From positions 1 to 10,736 of the forward strand of contig JANRIM010000136.1 in the NCBI GenBank assembly GCA_033764865.1: DNA of 10,736 nt, given 5' to 3'. Both the position numbers and the translations under genes were made by a program. The notes under the pieces are model-generated. The model was not told the DNA's origin, ran no database searches, and was given only the letters and a program-made list of their open reading frames with translations. This document shows positions 1-5,746 of the stretch, one piece after another. The DNA comes from VFBF01 sp033764865 (GTDB lineage Bacteria; Pseudomonadota; Alphaproteobacteria; Caulobacterales; Aquidulcibacteraceae). How positions within the stretch are numbered: the first letter of the stretch is position 1; every line of letters starts with the position of its first letter.

Positions 1-476
1 CGCGCGCCAACAAAAATCGCGCCCGACAATCCGGGGGGTGAAGAACCTCGCGCACCATCCCTCCGTCGCGTCCGCTGGAGGGCAGCCGTGCACTGCTGTT
101 GGCCGGTGCGGGCGCGATGCGGTCGAGCGTGCTGCGCGTGAAGCGCAGAGCCCGCGGCCACGCCTAAGGCATCTGGCGTGAGCAAGCCGCGGGGGTGTGT
201 CCGGGGCGCCGTGTCAACAGCGCGGCCCCGCACGCCGCCGGCGCTCCGCGCTTCGGGTGTGAAAAACCGCCCTGCCGGAGCCGGCGTCCAACGATCGCGT
301 GGACGCGAGGCCGATCTCGCATTCTCCGCTCCCGCAAGGGAGCCTCTCCGCGAGGCCGCGCCTCGCGTCCCCGCCCTCCGTTGTGCAGAGGGCCGCCGTG
401 AACCGCAGCCGCGGGGACGCCCGTCCCGCGCGGCGCCCGACCCGTGCCCGCCATCCCTCTCAAGGAGCCCCCGAAA
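1..476. other. Gene-free, highly structured region (possible ncRNA or long leader)
   Basis: I see no convincing protein gene here. The open frames on both strands give Arg/Pro/Ala-rich translations typical of GC-rich noncoding or shadow frames, and none has a good ribosome binding site. What stands out is a succession of perfect inverted repeats: 16-25 with 109-118 (10 bp), 59-64 with 77-82, 132-137 with 143-148, 151-158 with 186-193 enclosing 159-164 with 175-180, 202-207 with 225-230, 236-241 plus 244-248 with 276-286, 301-310 with 361-370 enclosing two more helices, 373-378 with 388-393, and 410-415 with 425-430. I looked for RNase P RNA, tmRNA, SRP RNA, 5S rRNA and common riboswitch cores and recognised none. 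It could be a structured RNA, the leader of the gene at 477, or GC-rich spacer that pairs by chance. Confidence 0.4.
301..370 (+). other. Nested long hairpin with GCAA tetraloop
   Basis: Three nested perfect helices form one 70-base hairpin. The outer helix pairs 301-310 (GGACGCGAGG) with 361-370 (10 bp). The middle helix pairs 316-320 (CTCGC) with 350-354 (GCGAG). The inner helix pairs 328-333 (GCTCCC) with 338-343 (GGGAGC) and is capped by GCAA at 334-337. The interior loop between middle and inner helices is pyrimidine-rich on both sides (321-327 and 344-349, each ending CTCC). GCAA belongs to the GNRA tetraloop class only when read on the plus strand, which favours a plus-strand transcript. 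No T tract follows, so it is not an ordinary intrinsic terminator. It lies 107 bases upstream of the start codon at 477. Confidence 0.45.
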
Positions 477-728
477 ATGCGCTTGTCCCCGTTCCCCGCC
501 ACCCAAGCCTTCACCCGCGCCCACAAGGCCGCCGCCCGCGCCATCCGCCGCGGCGACCGCGCCGGCGCCGACCAGTGGCTGAAGATCGCCGAGCGCCACG
601 AACGCCTCGCCCTCCGGCTCCACCAGCTGTGCATGGCGGAGGCGGAATTGCGGCTGCTGACCGAAACCGTCGTCGCCGAGCGCCGGCGCCGGCGCAGCGA
701 AGCCGGGACGCCGGACGACCCCGCTTAA
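477..728 (+). CDS. Small basic helical protein, unknown function (83 aa)
   Basis: I do not recognise this protein. The ATG at 477 is chosen over an in-frame upstream start at 444 because a clear Shine-Dalgarno, AAGGAG at 462-467, sits 9 bases before it. The 83-residue product has no signal peptide or membrane segment. Residues about 8-70 are rich in Ala, Arg, Leu, Glu and His with heptad-like spacing, suggesting two or three amphipathic helices. An Arg-rich patch near residues 69-73 is followed by a short acidic, proline-containing tail (GTPDDPA). There is one Cys, in a LHQLCMAEAELRLL stretch. It could be a small nucleic-acid- or protein-binding helical protein, but nothing fixes this. The good ribosome binding site and position before another plus-strand gene make it likely real. 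Confidence 0.6.
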   Translation: MRLSPFPATQAFTRAHKAAARAIRRGDRAGADQWLKIAERHERLALRLHQLCMAEAELRLLTETVVAERRRRRSEAGTPDDPA

Positions 729-786
729 CCGGCCCCTAATCCCGCTCTGCTAGGCGTTTTCGCGTCGCTTTCCGCCGGAGCCCGCC

Positions 787-1716
787 ATGAGTCAGCCCGC
801 CGCCTCGCCGGCCCCGATCTTCAAGGCGCTGCTTGACCGCGTGGCCGCCGACAGGCGGGTGAGCGACGCCGAGACGCTGGACCTGCGCCGGGCCGTGTTC
901 GCCGACGGCGACGTGGACCGGGCGGAAGCGGGCGCGCTCTTCGATATCGCGGGCCGGGTCGCCAACGAGGACGCCGCCTGGGCCGAAGCCTTCGTGGAAG
1001 CCGTGGGCGACCACGTGCTGGGCCCCGATCGCCACATCACCGACGACCGCGCCGGCTGGCTGATCATGCACGCGCCGCTGGCCGGGGCGCTGGCGGCGCC
1101 GCTGCTGGTCTCCGCGCTCGACCGCGCCGAAAGCGCGCCCGCAGCACTCGCCGCCGCGGCCCGCGCGGCCGTGCTCAAGGCGGTGGCCGACGCCCCGCTC
1201 GACGCCCGCGCCGTCGCGTGGGTGCGCACCTGCCTGCATGCCGTGGCCGGGGACGGCGCGGCCCACATCGGCGCCGAGGAAGCGCAGTGGCTGTTCGATC
1301 TCGACGCCGCCGTCGACGGCCGCCCCAACGATCCCGCCTGGAGCGATCTCTTCGTGAAGGCGATTCTGAACCACGTGATGGGCCAGCGCCCCTCCGCCCT
1401 GCTCGGCCGGGAAAGCCGGCTGGCCCGGCGCGCCTGGCTTGAAGCGCCGGTGCGGCCCGCGCCCGTGGGGTTCCTCGCGCGCGCCTTCGCCGGAGGCCTC
1501 GACGGCTGGCGCGCCCGCATCGCCGAGCCCGGGGAGGTGGACGCCTTCGAGGCCGCCTACGCCGAACGTCTCGCCCACGCCGCCGAGGACGCCGTGCTCA
1601 CGCTCGATGAGGTCACCCGCCTCGTAGCGCTCGCCCGCGCCGACGGCAAGCGCACCGCCAACGAGGCCCGCCTCCTGGAGGAGGTGCGCCGCCTGGAGGC
1701 CGCGCAGGCGGGCTGA
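787..1716 (+). CDS. TerB-like internal-repeat protein, unknown function (309 aa)
   Basis: This is a soluble, acidic, Ala-rich, mostly helical protein with no signal peptide or membrane segment. It contains related segments. Residues about 39-79 (ADGDV...AEAGALFDIAGR...AWAEAFVEAVGDHVLG) and about 155-199 (GDGAA...AEEAQWLFDLDAA...AWSDLFVKAILNHVMG) align along their length. A shorter third copy, about 272-304, has TLDEVTRLVALARADG followed by NEARLLEEVRRLE. The pattern 'aDG...a.EA..Lf.i' recalls TerB/DjlA-type tellurite-resistance-like helical domains, in which acidic residues after 'DG' can bind metal. That assignment is from pattern only. The ATG at 787 has only a weak purine stretch upstream (CCGGAG, 776-781). 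Its 3' neighbour is a lipoprotein 68 bases away. Function unknown; a role in tellurite resistance should not be assumed. Confidence 0.75.
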   Translation: MSQPAASPAPIFKALLDRVAADRRVSDAETLDLRRAVFADGDVDRAEAGALFDIAGRVANEDAAWAEAFVEAVGDHVLGPDRHITDDRAGWLIMHAPLAGALAAPLLVSALDRAESAPAALAAAARAAVLKAVADAPLDARAVAWVRTCLHAVAGDGAAHIGAEEAQWLFDLDAAVDGRPNDPAWSDLFVKAILNHVMGQRPSALLGRESRLARRAWLEAPVRPAPVGFLARAFAGGLDGWRARIAEPGEVDAFEAAYAERLAHAAEDAVLTLDEVTRLVALARADGKRTANEARLLEEVRRLEAAQAG

Positions 1717-1784
1717 TCCCAGCCCCCATGACAGGGCCGTCGCGCTGGACCAGAGTGCGGCCCCGTCTTGAGGGAGGTTCGCGC

Positions 1785-2309
1785 ATGATCCGTTCCGTCC
1801 TGGCCGCCGCAGCGCTCGCGCTCGCCGCCTGCACACCTGCCCCGCCCGAGGCGCCGCCCGCGCCGCCGCCGCCCGACGTGGCCGACGCCGCGCCCACGGC
1901 TCTGCTGACCGGCGCCTTCGCCGCCACCTCCACCACCGCCATGGGCGTCACCGGCGACCTCACCGTGGAGCCCACCCGGCTCTCCTTCGGGAAGGGCTTC
2001 CTGCTGGAGACCGAGACCGCCGGCCTCGTGGACGTCACCACCCTGACCAAGATGGACGGCGACAGCTTCGCCAAGACCATGACCCTGCCCACCAGCCTCG
2101 CCATGGAGCTGCGCCGGGTGGTGAACGTGACGAAGGCCGCCGACGCCGCGCCCCAGCCGCTGTGCGGCGCCGCAGCGCCCACCTGGGTGGCGCTCGCCTA
2201 CGACACGCCCGTCACCGCGGTGTCCATGGGCGTCTTCTCCGGCATCGACGCCCCCAGCCCCGCCGGCATCGACACCACCCTGTGCGGGACGTTCACCTAC
2301 GACCGCTGA
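1785..2309 (+). CDS. Putative proline-rich lipoprotein, unknown function (174 aa)
   Basis: The ATG at 1785 is chosen because AGGGAGG (1771-1777) lies 7 bases upstream and because the translation then opens with a textbook lipoprotein signal: MIRS, a hydrophobic Ala/Leu run, and lipobox LAAC with Cys16 as the predicted lipidated residue. An in-frame ATG at 1728 would bury this signal. After Cys16 comes a Pro/Ala-rich linker (residues 17-37), then about 135 residues of Thr/Gly/Val-rich sequence likely to form beta strands. Two further cysteines, Cys127 and Cys167, both in LCG contexts, could form a disulfide in the periplasm. I recognise no family. It is probably anchored to the outer or inner membrane facing the periplasm; residue +2 is Thr, so there is no Asp inner-membrane retention signal of the enterobacterial type. 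Confidence 0.75.
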   Translation: MIRSVLAAAALALAACTPAPPEAPPAPPPPDVADAAPTALLTGAFAATSTTAMGVTGDLTVEPTRLSFGKGFLLETETAGLVDVTTLTKMDGDSFAKTMTLPTSLAMELRRVVNVTKAADAAPQPLCGAAAPTWVALAYDTPVTAVSMGVFSGIDAPSPAGIDTTLCGTFTYDR

Positions 2310-2370
2310 GCGCCGCTCGACACGCCCCGTCCCGCCCGATACCCCGGCGCCACACCCCAAGGAGGACCGC

Positions 2371-2817
2371 ATGAAGGAAATCGCCTACGCCGATCTGCAG
2401 AGCTTCGTCGGCCAGGAAATCGGCGTGTCGGACTGGCTCACCGTCGACCAGGCGCGCGTGAACCAGTTCGCCGAAGCCACCGGCGACCACCAGTGGATCC
2501 ACGTGGACGTGGAGCGGTCCACCCGCGAGATGGGCGGGCCCATCGCGCACGGCTACCTGACGCTGTCGCTGATCCCGTTCCTGGGCGCGCAGGTGATGCG
2601 CGTCACCGGCGTGTCGCGCGGCATCAACTACGGCTCCGACAAGGTGCGCTTCACAAACATGGTGCGCGTGGGCAAGCGCGTGCGCCTGCGCCAGAAGCTT
2701 CTGTCGGCGGAGCCGAAGGCGGGCGGCCTGCAGCTGAAGAACGAATGCACCATCGAGATCGAGGGCGAGGATCGCCCGGCCTGCGTCGCGGAGACGATTT
2801 CGATCCTCTACGGTTGA
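2371..2817 (+). CDS. MaoC-family (R)-specific enoyl-CoA hydratase-like protein
   Basis: This is a complete single-hotdog MaoC-like dehydratase of 148 residues, the usual length. The hydratase signature is present: FAEATGDHQWIHVD at residues 33-46, with the expected catalytic pair Asp39 and His44 spaced as in PhaJ-type (R)-hydratases, followed by GPIAHGYLTLSL (56-67), the usual substrate-pocket and helix segment. The family adds water across trans-2-enoyl-CoA (or related acyl-thioesters) in the cytoplasm; the natural substrate here cannot be read from sequence, and NodN-like members of the same family are also similar. The ATG at 2371 follows a strong AAGGAGG at 2359-2365. MsrB starts 49 bases downstream, so co-transcription is possible, but no shared pathway is evident. 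There are no PHA synthesis genes in the window. Confidence 0.9.
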   Translation: MKEIAYADLQSFVGQEIGVSDWLTVDQARVNQFAEATGDHQWIHVDVERSTREMGGPIAHGYLTLSLIPFLGAQVMRVTGVSRGINYGSDKVRFTNMVRVGKRVRLRQKLLSAEPKAGGLQLKNECTIEIEGEDRPACVAETISILYG

Positions 2818-2866
2818 AACTTGACGGCGGGCGCCGACGTACCAGTGCCATCCCCGAGGAGGTCCG

Positions 2867-3271
2867 ATGTCGCCCGCCAAGATCACCCGCACCGACGCCG
2901 AATGGCGCGCCCTGCTGAGCCCCGAAGCCTACCGGGTCGCGCGCCACGAGGGCACCGAGCGCGCCTTCACGCCTGGCAACTTCAACGACGAGAAGCGTCC
3001 GGGGACCTACCTCTGCGTCGGCTGCGACACGCCCCTGTGGTCCAGCGCGCACAAGTACGACAGCGGCACAGGCTGGCCCTCCTACTGGCGCCCCATCAGC
3101 CCCGAGGTGATCGGGACCAAGATCGACAAGAAGCTCTGGGCCACCCGGACCGAGGTCCACTGCGCGGTGTGCGAGAGCCATCAGGGCCACGTTTTCGAGG
3201 ACGGCCCGGCCCCCACGGGGCTGCGCTACTGCATCAACGGGGCGGCCCTGAAGTTTGCGCCCGACGTCTGA
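2867..3271 (+). CDS. msrB: Peptide-methionine (R)-S-oxide reductase MsrB
   Basis: This enzyme reduces the R epimer of methionine sulfoxide in oxidised proteins. The 134-residue product is a full-length MsrB. The zinc site is intact: CVGC (Cys50, Cys53) and CAVC (Cys99, Cys102). The catalytic cysteine is Cys122 in RYCINGAAL, codon 3230-3232, and the substrate-pocket SGTGWPSYW motif spans residues 66-74. In forms with a classical resolving cysteine that residue sits in the SGCGWP motif; here it is Thr68, so recycling must use another route. There is no signal peptide, so it should be cytoplasmic. GAGGAGG at 2856-2862 precedes the ATG by 4 bases. It follows the MaoC-like gene by 49 bases and is followed by a palindrome-rich gap before the peptidase gene. 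Confidence 0.95.
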   Translation: MSPAKITRTDAEWRALLSPEAYRVARHEGTERAFTPGNFNDEKRPGTYLCVGCDTPLWSSAHKYDSGTGWPSYWRPISPEVIGTKIDKKLWATRTEVHCAVCESHQGHVFEDGPAPTGLRYCINGAALKFAPDV

Positions 3272-3347
3272 CGCTTATCGATTGACGATAAATGGCCGTC
3301 GTGTAACGACCGGTGACCGTGTTTTGACAGCCGTCAGGGGTCGCTCC
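3272..3347 (+). promoter_or_regulatory. Palindrome-rich intergenic region, candidate promoter/operator
   Basis: This gap between msrB and the peptidase gene is noticeably more AT-rich than its surroundings and packs several short dyads: TTATCG-N5-CGATAA (3275-3291), GTCGT-N3-ACGAC (3298-3310), CGGTGACCG (3311-3319) and TGAC-N4-GTCA (3325-3336). TTGACG at 3282-3287 followed 16 bases later by TAACGA (3304-3309) is a possible but poor sigma-70 promoter; TTGACA at 3324-3329 is a perfect -35 but too close to the ATG at 3348 to serve it. AGGGG at 3336-3340 is the likely ribosome binding site. Dyads of this size fit operator sites for a dimeric regulator, or a small hairpin ending the msrB transcript. 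Neither is proven. Confidence 0.35.
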
Positions 3348-5567
3348 ATGAACCGTCGCACCATCCTTCAGGCCGGCGCCGCCGTCCCGGTCCTTCTGGC
3401 CCTTGGCGCCTGCGCCACCGGTGGGGCCGACCAGGCCGCCGCCCCGCCCCCGTCCGGAGCCCCGATGCCCCAGCCCCCCGTCGCCCAGAAGATTCCCGTC
3501 ACGCTCACCCAGCTCGGGCGCACCCGGACCGACGACTACGCCTGGCTGAAGGACGAGAACTGGCAGCAGGTGATGCGTGATCCCACCGTGCTGAAGCCGG
3601 ACATCCGCGCCTACCTCGAGGCCGAAAACGCCTACATGAAGGCCATGATGGCGCCCACCGAGGCGCTGCAGCAGAAGCTCTTCGACGAGATGAAGGGCCG
3701 CATCAAGGAGGACGATTCCTCCGTCCCCGACGCCGACGGACCCTGGGAGTACTACACCCGCTTCGATCTCGGCGCGCAGTACCCCAAGCACTACCGTCGC
3801 CCGCGCGGCAAGCAGGACGGGGAGATCGTGCTGCTGGACGAGCCCGCGCTGTCCGCCGGCAAGGCGCACTTCGACGTGGGCGCCGCCGTCCACTCCCCGG
3901 ACCATGCGATCTACGCCTACGCCGTGGATGAGCAGGGCAGCGAATACTACACGATCGCGCTCAAGGACCTGGCCACCGGCCAGACCCTGCCCGACGGCCC
4001 CAAGAGCAGCACCGGCAGCTTCGTCTTTTCCCCGGATTCGCAGTGGCTGTTCTGGCTGTGGCGCGACGAGGAAGGCCGGCCGAAGAAGGTCTACCGCCGT
4101 CCCGCGCGCGGCGGCGCCGCCGACGACGTGATGATCTACGAGGAAAAGGACGACGGCTTCTTTCTGGGCCTTGGCGTCACCAACAGCCGGGAATGGATCA
4201 TCATCGGCGCCGGCAACCAGGAGCAGAGCGAGCAACTGGTCATCCCCGCCCGCACCCCCACCGCCGCGCCGCGCGTGTTCGCCGCGCGCGAGCCCGGTCT
4301 GCGCTACGACATCGATCACTGGGACGGCGCCTGGTACATCCGCACCAACGCGGACGGCGCGGTGGACTTCAAGGTGATGATCACGCCGGTGACCGCCACG
4401 CAGCGGCGGCACTGGAAGGACTGGCTGCCCCATGAGCCCGGCCGGCTCATCGACGGGCTCGGCGCGTTCAAGGACCATCTCGTGCGGCTGGAGCGGGTGA
4501 ACGCGCTGCCGCGCATCGTCGTGCGCGAAAAGAGCGGCGCAGAACACATCGTGTCGTTCCCGGAGGAAGCCTACGCGCTCGCCCTCGACGGCGGCTACGA
4601 GTGGGACACCACGGTGATGCGCTACGTCTACAACTCGCCCACGACACCGCGTTCGTGGGTCGACTACGACATGACCACGCGCACCAAGACGGTGCGCAAG
4701 GTGCAGGAAATCCCCTCCGGACACGACCCGTCGAAGTACGTCACGCGCCGCTTCTCGGCGAAGGCGCCCGACGGCGCGGAGGTGCCGATCACGGTGCTGA
4801 TGAAGGCGGGCACGCCGCTCGACGGTTCGGCGCCGTTGCTGCTGTACGGCTACGGCTCCTACGGGCTTCCCATGGAGGCGTCGTTCTCGATCCGCCAGTT
4901 GTCGCTTGTGGACCGCGGTTGGGTCTGGGCGACCGCGCATATCCGCGGCGGCTCCGAAAAGGGCTGGCAATGGTTCCTCGACGGCCGCAAGGACAAGAAG
5001 AAGAACACCTTCACCGACTTCATCGCCTGCGCGGAGGAACTCGTCTCCCGCGGCTACGGGACGAAGGGCAAGATCGTGGCCTACGGCGGCTCCGCCGGCG
5101 GCATGCTCATGGGGGCGGTGACCAACATGCGGCCCGACCTCTGGGCCGGCGTGATCGCGGCGGTGCCGTTCGTGGACGTGCTCAACACCATGAGCGACAC
5201 CTCGCTGCCGCTCACGCCGCCGGAGTGGCCGGAGTGGGGCAACCCCATCGAGGACCCCGCCGCCTACGACTATATCCAGAGCTACAGCCCCTACGACCAG
5301 ATCAGCCAGAAGCCGTATCCCGCGTTCCTCGCTACGGGCGGCCTGTCCGATCCGCGCGTGACGTACTGGGAGCCGGCGAAGTTCGTTGCCAAGCTGCGCC
5401 CCCACTCCACCAGCGGCCGCCCGGTGCTGATGAAGATCAACATGGAGGCCGGCCACGGCGGCGCATCCGGCCGCTTCGATTTCCTCAAGGAGATCGCGCT
5501 CGATTACGCGTTCGCCCTGCGGGCGGTGGGGTCGGCGGAAGCCGGCGCCTTCGACCCGCCGGCCTGA
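3348..5567 (+). CDS. Oligopeptidase B-like S9 serine peptidase with lipoprotein/Tat-like signal
   Basis: This is a prolyl-oligopeptidase (S9A) family enzyme closest to oligopeptidase B, which cuts after basic residues in short peptides. The catalytic triad is intact: Ser582 in GGSAGG (codon 5091-5093), Asp668 in LSDPRV and His703 in AGHGG. Residues about 120-450 form the beta-propeller region and 460-730 the alpha/beta hydrolase, with YGYGSYG (500-506) and HIRGGSEKGW (531-540) typical of the subfamily. The ATG at 3348 is chosen over 3255 because AGGGG lies 7 bases upstream and the product then starts MNRRTILQAG with a hydrophobic stretch and lipobox LGAC (Cys22), followed by a Pro/Ala linker. 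At 739 residues it is longer than typical cytosolic OpdB (about 690), mainly because of this N-terminus. Export, by Sec or Tat, is inferred. The specificity loop reads PEWPEWGNP (625-633). Confidence 0.9.
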   Translation: MNRRTILQAGAAVPVLLALGACATGGADQAAAPPPSGAPMPQPPVAQKIPVTLTQLGRTRTDDYAWLKDENWQQVMRDPTVLKPDIRAYLEAENAYMKAMMAPTEALQQKLFDEMKGRIKEDDSSVPDADGPWEYYTRFDLGAQYPKHYRRPRGKQDGEIVLLDEPALSAGKAHFDVGAAVHSPDHAIYAYAVDEQGSEYYTIALKDLATGQTLPDGPKSSTGSFVFSPDSQWLFWLWRDEEGRPKKVYRRPARGGAADDVMIYEEKDDGFFLGLGVTNSREWIIIGAGNQEQSEQLVIPARTPTAAPRVFAAREPGLRYDIDHWDGAWYIRTNADGAVDFKVMITPVTATQRRHWKDWLPHEPGRLIDGLGAFKDHLVRLERVNALPRIVVREKSGAEHIVSFPEEAYALALDGGYEWDTTVMRYVYNSPTTPRSWVDYDMTTRTKTVRKVQEIPSGHDPSKYVTRRFSAKAPDGAEVPITVLMKAGTPLDGSAPLLLYGYGSYGLPMEASFSIRQLSLVDRGWVWATAHIRGGSEKGWQWFLDGRKDKKKNTFTDFIACAEELVSRGYGTKGKIVAYGGSAGGMLMGAVTNMRPDLWAGVIAAVPFVDVLNTMSDTSLPLTPPEWPEWGNPIEDPAAYDYIQSYSPYDQISQKPYPAFLATGGLSDPRVTYWEPAKFVAKLRPHSTSGRPVLMKINMEAGHGGASGRFDFLKEIALDYAFALRAVGSAEAGAFDPPA

Positions 5568-5746
5568 CGCGGCCACGCGCCATCCCCCCGAGGCTTCCCC
5601 CCGGTCGACGCCTGTCCAGCGGCGGCCGCGGGAAGCCCACGGGGGAAGCCGGATGGGGCGGCGCGCCCAACCGCAGAGATTTCCTATCGGCTCCGGCGGC
5701 GATCTGTTAAGAACCCGCCCGTTGTGGGATCTACGGGGAGTGAAGC
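5568..5746. other. Intergenic region with inverted repeat and ribosome binding site
   Basis: This 179-base gap holds no gene. It contains a long inverted repeat (5592-5650, listed separately) that has no T tract, then a somewhat AT-richer stretch near 5678-5712 that is a likely place for the promoter of the next gene. I cannot fix the -35 and -10 boxes; a TTAAG at 5707-5711 is only suggestive. GGGGAG at 5735-5740 is the ribosome binding site for the ATG at 5747. Confidence 0.5.
5592..5650 (+). other. Inverted repeat with two competing 3' arms
   Basis: GGCTTCCCCC at 5592-5601 is perfectly complementary to GGGGGAAGCC at 5641-5650 (10 bp). Its first eight bases are also complementary to GGGAAGCC at 5630-5637. 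The two downstream arms are near-copies 3 bases apart and cannot pair with the upstream arm at the same time. No T run follows either arm, so this is not a standard intrinsic terminator. It may act in Rho-dependent ending or 3'-end protection of the peptidase transcript, or be a switch-like element before the next gene. Confidence 0.4.

Noticed and set aside
1..430. Known RNA genes (RNase P RNA, tmRNA, SRP RNA, 5S rRNA) or a cobalamin/TPP/glycine riboswitch
   Set aside because: The conserved cores I would expect (for example GGAAAGTCC of RNase P, a TTCGAATCC T-arm and tag frame of tmRNA, the GGAA-type SRP loop, riboswitch core boxes) are absent on both strands.
164..739. Several overlapping open frames on both strands in the left region (164-634 minus, 178-582 plus, 299-739 plus)
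   Set aside because: Arg/Pro/Ala-rich translations with no domain and no good ribosome binding site. They overlap the better-supported gene at 477-728 and the inverted repeats.
736..1836. 366-codon minus-strand frame opposite the TerB-like gene
   Set aside because: Low-complexity Gly/Ala/Arg/His translation, no ribosome binding site seen, and it crosses two plausible plus-strand genes.
3324..3329. Perfect TTGACA -35 box before the peptidase gene
   Set aside because: The matching -10 would overlap the start codon at 3348 and is not recognisable, so it is probably a chance match or part of the TGAC/GTCA dyad.
2371..5567. A single functional operon of hydratase, MsrB and peptidase
   Set aside because: No shared pathway is evident, and the 76-base palindrome-rich gap before the peptidase suggests separate control. 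Only the hydratase-MsrB pair is close enough to be likely co-transcribed.
3234..5576. 780-codon open frame on the minus strand opposite the peptidase gene
   Set aside because: It mirrors a GC-rich coding gene codon for codon. The translation is Val/Arg/Gly/His-rich with no recognisable domain, while the plus strand has an intact catalytic triad.
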